NCBI GenBank assembly: GCA_012026855.1
Contig: VEOV01000232.1
Span: 1 to 25,307 of the forward strand
Length of the DNA: 25,307 bases
Direction of reading: 5' to 3'
Origin: Geobacter sp.
GTDB lineage: Bacteria; Desulfobacterota; Desulfuromonadia; Geobacterales; DSM-12255
Every line of letters begins with the position of its first letter. Positions within the stretch are counted from its first letter, which is position 1. Both the position numbers and the translations under genes were made by a program. Shown here one piece after another: positions 20,830 through 25,307 of the stretch. The notes beneath the pieces were generated by a model. The model saw only the letters and a list, made by a program, of their open reading frames with translations. It was not told the DNA's origin and did no database searches.

Positions 20830-21441
20830 ATGGGAAAATTATTTTTATCAGTTGTCGTATTCCTGTCCATTTTGCCTACTTCCTCCGGTTGGGCAGAAGA
20901 GTTCTGTTTTGATGAAGCAGGAAGAAGATTTACCTTGCCACCCTATCTTCTGAGAAGCATCGCTACCATCGAATCAGGCATGAATCCGTCGGCCCGCAAT
21001 CTGAACCGCAACGGCTCTACCGATCTTGGCCTGATGCAGGTCAACTCATCCTGGATCGACAAAGCCCGCCTGGACAAGGAGCGGTTGCTGAGTGACGCCT
21101 GCTACAACACTCTGGCGGGAGCACGCATCCTGCGCGGCTGTATTGACCAACATGGCTACACTTGGGAGGCCGTCGGCTGTTACAATGCCGCCAGTAGTGA
21201 CAAACGGAAAATATACGCCTGGAAGGTTTTCCGGCAGATGGTTAACAACGACAAAAAGCAGCAGCGTGTCCCGGAGTCACTTGCCGGCAGCGCCGGCAAA
21301 CCGCTCGAACCTCAACTGACTCAGAAAAGCAGTTCTTTGACCATAAGCATCAACGAGCAGGGTGAAGCAGATCCTTGGGCCATGCCTCCGGGGCAGGTGG
21401 CCAGCAAAGTCACTCTGAATCAGGAAGAAACAACACCATGA
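20830..21441 (+). CDS. Periplasmic lytic transglycosylase (SLT family, IagB-like)
   Basis: This enzyme would cut peptidoglycan glycan strands in the periplasm, usually to make room for a trans-envelope machine. It is 203 aa with an N-terminal signal peptide (about 1-22, cleavage near SSGWA-EE). The SLT domain has the catalytic Glu48 in SIATIESGMNP, then GSTDLGLMQVNSSWI (about 62-76) and AVGCYNAASS (about 117-126), all standard for family 1 transglycosylases of the IagB/PilT-associated type. The C-terminal 60 residues are polar and probably flexible. It overlaps the TPR gene (ATGA). I see no Shine-Dalgarno before ATG 20830. Position in a pilus locus suggests a dedicated role in assembly. Confidence 0.9.
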   Translation: MGKLFLSVVVFLSILPTSSGWAEEFCFDEAGRRFTLPPYLLRSIATIESGMNPSARNLNRNGSTDLGLMQVNSSWIDKARLDKERLLSDACYNTLAGARILRGCIDQHGYTWEAVGCYNAASSDKRKIYAWKVFRQMVNNDKKQQRVPESLAGSAGKPLEPQLTQKSSSLTISINEQGEADPWAMPPGQVASKVTLNQEETTP

Positions 21442-22484
21442 GCAAACTCCTGAACAGATTGGCGGAATTGAACAGATCTCCACGGGAAAGCGAGGTCCCG
21501 CCGGAGATCCGTGTGAAAGTCGCTAAAGATGATGAATCCCGCAGCTCAAGAAAGAAAATCCTGCTTTGCGGCATCATCAGCTTCCTGGCGGTGCTTGCCG
21601 GCATCGGCACCAGGCTTTACCTTGAGAAGACCGGCGAATCAGATAAAAGCAAAACGGAGCCGGCCAGCCCCACTGTTTCTGCTGTTCTCCCACTCAAAAA
21701 CATCTCCTCTGCGAAGCAGGCAAACATTGCCGGAAAATCCGGTCGGGCAGCTAAAGCTTCGGCAGTTATAGCCGGGGGAAAAGCACCTCCAAACAAAGCC
21801 CTTCGACAGGGCAGTGATGGTGCAGAACGGAGCGCTGCAGACGCCGCCCCACCCGCAGCCGTAGAAAAAAAAGCGGCGGACATTGCGCCGGCAACAAGCC
21901 CGCCGGTTCCTGCTGTTGACAAGGAGGTCCGTGAATCTGTCCTGCTTGCCGCAAGGTCGGCTGAGAAAAGGAAGGCATACGGAGAGGCTCTCAGGATTTA
22001 TATGAATGCCCTGAAAACAGATCCGGACAATCACTGCCTGCTGAATAACGCCGCAAGCATACATATCCGCCTGGGTGAGTACGGGACGGCTCTTGCTCTC
22101 TGCGAAAAAGCTCTGGCTCTACACCGCAATTACATCCCGGCGCTTATTAACCTGGGAATCACCAAAAATGCTCTTGGCAAGACCAGCGAGGCGGCAGCAA
22201 GCTTCACCCAGGCCTTGGAACAGGATCCTACGCACAAGGAGGCCATCTACAACCTCGCACTTTTCAACGAAAAAAACGGCAAACTTGATGCCTCCGCCCA
22301 TGCTTATCAGCGGCTTGCCGTCAGTGGCGATCTGGAAGGGATGATCGGATTGGCGCGAGTCTATGAAAAGCAGTCGCGTAAAAAGGAAGCTGTGAGGATT
22401 TATGTAGATGTTGTCTCCAGGCGTGACATCCCGGTTGACACCAGAAATTCGGTGCTAAAGCGGCTAAAGCAACTGGAAGAATGA
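21438..22484 (+). CDS. Membrane-anchored TPR protein, MshN-like
   Basis: This 348-aa protein has a short cytoplasmic N-terminus, one transmembrane helix (about 40-60) and a long Ala/Pro/Lys-rich periplasmic linker (about 65-170). The C-terminus carries TPR repeats (about 180-330), for example YGEALRIYMNALKTDPDNH, YGTALALCEKALALH and EAAASFTQALEQDPTHKEA. The layout resembles MshN of the MSHA pilus, a bitopic assembly component, but I cannot confirm homology. ATG 21438 overlaps the transglycosylase stop (ATGA) and has AGGAAG at ten bases; the TTG further upstream is unlikely. It ends 20 bases before the convergent ExeA-like gene. Confidence 0.8.
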   Translation: MSKLLNRLAELNRSPRESEVPPEIRVKVAKDDESRSSRKKILLCGIISFLAVLAGIGTRLYLEKTGESDKSKTEPASPTVSAVLPLKNISSAKQANIAGKSGRAAKASAVIAGGKAPPNKALRQGSDGAERSAADAAPPAAVEKKAADIAPATSPPVPAVDKEVRESVLLAARSAEKRKAYGEALRIYMNALKTDPDNHCLLNNAASIHIRLGEYGTALALCEKALALHRNYIPALINLGITKNALGKTSEAAASFTQALEQDPTHKEAIYNLALFNEKNGKLDASAHAYQRLAVSGDLEGMIGLARVYEKQSRKKEAVRIYVDVVSRRDIPVDTRNSVLKRLKQLEE

Positions 22485-22504
22485 TGCCTCTGCCGGCGCA
22501 ATGA

Positions 22505-23440
22505 TCAGTGACGCCATAAGCCTGCAATAATAATGCTTGCCAGCAGCATGAATATAAACAGTGCAATGTATTGCAAACTGCTCTCCGCTCTCAGGTACAG
22601 AGCTCGCTGTACTCCCGTTTCTTGCCCGTCGATCTCGCCGATAAGCACATGTTTTTTGCTGACAAGCGAACTTCCCTTGAGATATGCCGCCATGATTGAG
22701 CGCGCTGCGATGATGTTGATCATCCTGGGAATGCCACGTGAAAACCGGTGAATGGCATTGCGGGCATTTATGTCCAGAAGAGCGGCACTTGCTCCGGCCT
22801 TGATCAGGCGGGCGTTGATGTAATCGGCTGTTTCGGCTCTCTTGAGAGGCAGGAGGGTCGAGCGAACAGTTATTCGCTGGCCGAGCTGCTTTAGCTGGTC
22901 GGAATTGATCTTCACGGCAAGCTCGGGCTGTCCCACCAGTATAATCTGCAGCAGTTTTTCCTTGTCAGTTTCCAGGTTCGACAGCAGGCGCAGCTCCTCC
23001 AGAGTTTCCACGGGCAGGTCCTGGGCCTCATCGACGATAATGGCAACCCGTTTGCCATGTTCGGAATGACCGAGGAGAAACTTGCGAAATGCCTTGAGCA
23101 TGCAGTTCTGGCCTGTAGCAGCCTGGCCATGATCGGGCTCGACATCGACGCTGAAATCATCCAGAAGCGCCTTGATGAATTCGTCTGGCGAGAGACGCGG
23201 CGTGATGATAAGAGCAATTTCAGCCTGCTCTTTCCACTGTTCCATGAATATCTTCAAAAGGGTCGTCTTGCCGGTGCCAGGCTCTCCGATCAGCAGACAG
23301 AATCCTTCCCGGTGCTCCATGGCGTAATTAAGCGAATTGAGTGCAACGATATGTTCCTGGGACGGATAATAGTACTCCGGGTCCGGGGTGATCCGGAATG
23401 GATCTTCTTTCAGGCCATAGTAGTCGAGATAACGGTTCAC
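22505..23440 (-). CDS. ExeA/MshM-like AAA ATPase with C-terminal membrane helix
   Basis: This 311-aa protein starts with YLDYYGLKEDPFRITPDPEY, the hallmark of the ExeA/MshM family. It shows Walker A GEPGTGKTT (52-60), Walker B VAIIVDEAQ (132-140) and a sensor-like region QIILVGQPEL (about 165-174). A hydrophobic helix (about 288-308) anchors the C-terminus; no peptidoglycan-binding domain follows, unlike longer ExeA proteins. Relatives use ATP to help insert or localise a secretin or pilus complex through the cell wall. Its start overlaps the GspF/PilC-like stop by four bases, so it is translationally coupled to the assembly genes. Confidence 0.9.
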   Translation of the reverse strand: MNRYLDYYGLKEDPFRITPDPEYYYPSQEHIVALNSLNYAMEHREGFCLLIGEPGTGKTTLLKIFMEQWKEQAEIALIITPRLSPDEFIKALLDDFSVDVEPDHGQAATGQNCMLKAFRKFLLGHSEHGKRVAIIVDEAQDLPVETLEELRLLSNLETDKEKLLQIILVGQPELAVKINSDQLKQLGQRITVRSTLLPLKRAETADYINARLIKAGASAALLDINARNAIHRFSRGIPRMINIIAARSIMAAYLKGSSLVSKKHVLIGEIDGQETGVQRALYLRAESSLQYIALFIFMLLASIIIAGLWRH

Positions 23441-24660
23441 ATTCTTCCTCCTCCCACCTGCGATACCAGGCCATAAATCGGCAGAATCAGACCGAGTATG
23501 ACGACTGCAAAGATGAGACCGACCATGATGATGGCAACCGGTTCAACAATCTTGCCCAGATTGGCTGAGAGGTTGTCGAGCTTTTTGAAATAATGGTCTG
23601 CCAGAAAGGCCAGCTGAGTCTCCAGAGTGCCACTGGTTTCCCCAACACTGATCATCCTCACGAGCAACGGCGGGTAGATTTTTTCAGTTTTGAGTGTTTC
23701 GGAGACGAAGCCACCCAGAATTACCGTTTCTTTGACACGGAGTAGAGACTGTCGATAATACTCGTTGCCGATAACCTCTGCCACCATGGACAGGCTTTTG
23801 TCTATGGTCAGTCCTGAGCGGATCTGAATATGCATCTGTTCGGCAAAAAGCGCGATAATCTTGTAGTAAAGGAGGTCCTTGACTACAGGGAGCTGCAATT
23901 TGATTCTGTCCAGTTGATAACAGAACAGTTCCTTGCGCTTGAGAAGCTGAAAGAGAATGCCGGCTGCAGCAGGAATCAAAAGATAGAGAAACCAGTATTT
24001 CCTGGAAAAGTCGCTGGCAGCCATGAGAGAGCGGGTCAAAAGCGGCACTTTGCCCCCCAACCCCTTAAAGGTGACCATGACTTTGGGCAGGACGTAGATC
24101 AGCCAGAACATCAGAGCACCAAAAGTTGTGGTAATGGCAAATACCGGGTAAATCATGGCCTGCTTGATGGCGGCTGAAACCTCATCGACCTTTTTGAGAT
24201 GCTCGGCAATTTCTGCAAGGCTTGTTTCAAATTGCCCGGTTTCTTCGCCCACCCTGACGAGGCTGATAAATATCCCGGGGAATACAGAGCCATAGCGTTC
24301 AACCGCATCAGTAAAGCGATCGCCACGTTCGACACTCTGTCTGACGTCGTGCAGGATTTCCTTGAAGGCAGGGTTGCTGGTAGTTTCGGTGATATCGGAC
24401 AGGGCGCTCATGATTGATATCCCAGCCCGGAGCATTACGGAGAGGTTTTGGGCAAACTCAATCACTTCAATCCGTTTGACACTTCTACCTGGCAGGAATC
24501 TAGTGAAATTGCCCCATAAAGCACTGCCGGAATTTATCCTGACCGGGTAGAGCCCTCTCTGGGCAAGAATATCCTCGACCGTGGCCTCGTCCATGGCCTC
24601 CAGCGCCCCGGAAATCGCCTTCCCTTCAGCGGTAACTGCAGTATAGGAGTAGAACTTCAT
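23437..24660 (-). CDS. GspF/PilC/MshG-like inner-membrane platform protein
   Basis: This 407-aa polytopic protein is the inner-membrane platform that links the assembly ATPase to the growing pilus or pseudopilus. It begins with KFYSYTAVTAEGKAISG, typical of the family. It contains two tandem GspF domains: about 70-190, with FAQNLSVMLRAGISIMSAL and VRVGEETGQFETSL, and about 270-395, with FAEQMHIQIRSGLTIDKSL and ISVGETSGTLE. Three membrane segments are near 170-192, 220-240 and 375-398. It overlaps the ATPase gene upstream and the ExeA-like gene downstream, each by four bases. Family membership is clear; whether the system is MSHA, T4P or T2SS is inferred from neighbours. Confidence 0.94.
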   Translation of the reverse strand: MKFYSYTAVTAEGKAISGALEAMDEATVEDILAQRGLYPVRINSGSALWGNFTRFLPGRSVKRIEVIEFAQNLSVMLRAGISIMSALSDITETTSNPAFKEILHDVRQSVERGDRFTDAVERYGSVFPGIFISLVRVGEETGQFETSLAEIAEHLKKVDEVSAAIKQAMIYPVFAITTTFGALMFWLIYVLPKVMVTFKGLGGKVPLLTRSLMAASDFSRKYWFLYLLIPAAAGILFQLLKRKELFCYQLDRIKLQLPVVKDLLYYKIIALFAEQMHIQIRSGLTIDKSLSMVAEVIGNEYYRQSLLRVKETVILGGFVSETLKTEKIYPPLLVRMISVGETSGTLETQLAFLADHYFKKLDNLSANLGKIVEPVAIIMVGLIFAVVILGLILPIYGLVSQVGGGRM

Positions 24661-25307
24661 CCCGCCACCCTCAACACTTCTTTGAGCGTTGGCAGCCCCT
24701 CGGCGGCCTTACGGATACCGTCCGACTTAAGGGGGATCATGCCGTTTTTTACAGCCTCATCAAACAGGTCTGTGGTTGACGCACCATTAAAGATCAGCTC
24801 CCGGATAGCGTCATTGACGATCAGTAGTTCACAGATGAGCATGCGCCCCGCATAACCGGTCTGATAGCATTTTGCACACCCTCTCCCGCGGGCCAATATT
24901 GTGAGCGAGTCGTAGCCAGCAGTGCGAAAAACAGCCAGCTCCTCTTCGTCCGGGGTGTATTCTTCGCGGCAGTGGGGACAGATCTTGCGCACCAGACGCT
25001 GCGCCAGTATTGCCAGGAGTGAGGACGAAATCGGATAGTGATCAACCCCCAGGTCCAGCATCCGCGGAATTACAGTCACCGCATCGCTGGTATGCAAGGT
25101 GGAAAAAACCAAATGTCCGGTAAAGGAGGCTCTGATCGCAATGTTTGCAGTATCCTTGTCCCGAATCTCACCCAGGAGCATGACATCCGGATCCTGGCGC
25201 ATGAAATTACGGGATGCCAGCGCAAAGGTATATCCGGTTTTTTCATTAATCTGGGTCTGTTTGACGAAACTCAGGCGATATTCCACAGGATCTTCTACGG
25301 TTATGAC
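24657..25307 (-). CDS. GspE/PilB/MshE-type assembly ATPase, C-terminal part (5' end outside window)
   Basis: This is the hexameric cytoplasmic ATPase that powers pilus or pseudopilus extension. The frame is open from the window edge, beginning VITVEDPVEY (the Asp-box region), so about the first half, including Walker A, is missing. Visible are the Walker B-type PDVMLLGEIRDKDTA, the His box HLVFSTLHTSDA, and two CxxC pairs (CPHC and CAKC) that bind zinc in GspE/PilB, ending in LPTLKEVLRVAG. It overlaps the platform gene by four bases. An internal GTG within the conserved EDPVEYR motif is not a true start. GspE and PilB cannot be told apart from this part alone. Confidence 0.93.
   Translation of the reverse strand, partial: VITVEDPVEYRLSFVKQTQINEKTGYTFALASRNFMRQDPDVMLLGEIRDKDTANIAIRASFTGHLVFSTLHTSDAVTVIPRMLDLGVDHYPISSSLLAILAQRLVRKICPHCREEYTPDEEELAVFRTAGYDSLTILARGRGCAKCYQTGYAGRMLICELLIVNDAIRELIFNGASTTDLFDEAVKNGMIPLKSDGIRKAAEGLPTLKEVLRVAG

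Overview
The window looks like chromosomal DNA of a Geobacter-type bacterium (Desulfuromonadota / Geobacterales; genus not resolvable from sequence alone). The pointers are the order pth-ychF-rpsF-rpsR-DUF2232-rplI, a trpEGDC run followed by a TrpB2-type trpB, an orphan dCache-PAS histidine kinase, an AmmeMemoRadiSam-type radical SAM gene, and a multi-gene type IV pilin/MSHA-like locus. I see no transposase, phage gene, tRNA, rRNA or CRISPR array, and no gene-free stretch longer than 300 bases.

Region 1 (1-5240, + strand) is housekeeping: the 3' end of pth, ychF, a ribosomal protein operon (rpsF, rpsR, a DUF2232 membrane protein, rplI) with a structured leader and a strong intrinsic terminator, then hisI and a long-form hisG. 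Two copies of a roughly 119-bp palindromic repeat lie directly behind the ychF and hisI stop codons; they differ by compensatory changes.

Region 2 (5319-7935, - strand) holds trmO (tRNA t6A37 methylation) and the chaperone htpG with its own promoter. Region 3 (8033-15662, + strand) starts with an orphan membrane histidine kinase whose PAS domain carries a C-x10-C-x2-CP cysteine motif. It continues with trpE-trpG-trpD-trpC, whose genes overlap by 1 to 8 bases, and trpB2. These cover chorismate to indole-glycerol phosphate except the TrpF step; trpF, trpA and a canonical trpB are not here.

Region 4 (15659-18287) has a sirtuin and, just upstream in the same minus-strand unit, a ybaK gene broken by one in-frame TAA at codon 31. 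Opposite them is a radical SAM gene, followed by a tiny two-helix membrane protein on the minus strand.

Region 5 (18346-25307) is a pilus or secretion locus. A 531-aa pseudopilin with a cysteine-rich repeat and two Ig-like repeats, and a 211-aa pilin with an EF-hand-like loop, lie on the minus strand. A lytic transglycosylase and an overlapping TPR membrane protein lie on the plus strand. Facing them is a translationally coupled minus-strand trio of assembly ATPase (cut by the window end), GspF/PilC-like platform protein and ExeA/MshM-like AAA protein. Together these look like a MSHA-like or type II-secretion-like fibre system with unusual surface subunits; this is the most interesting part of the window.
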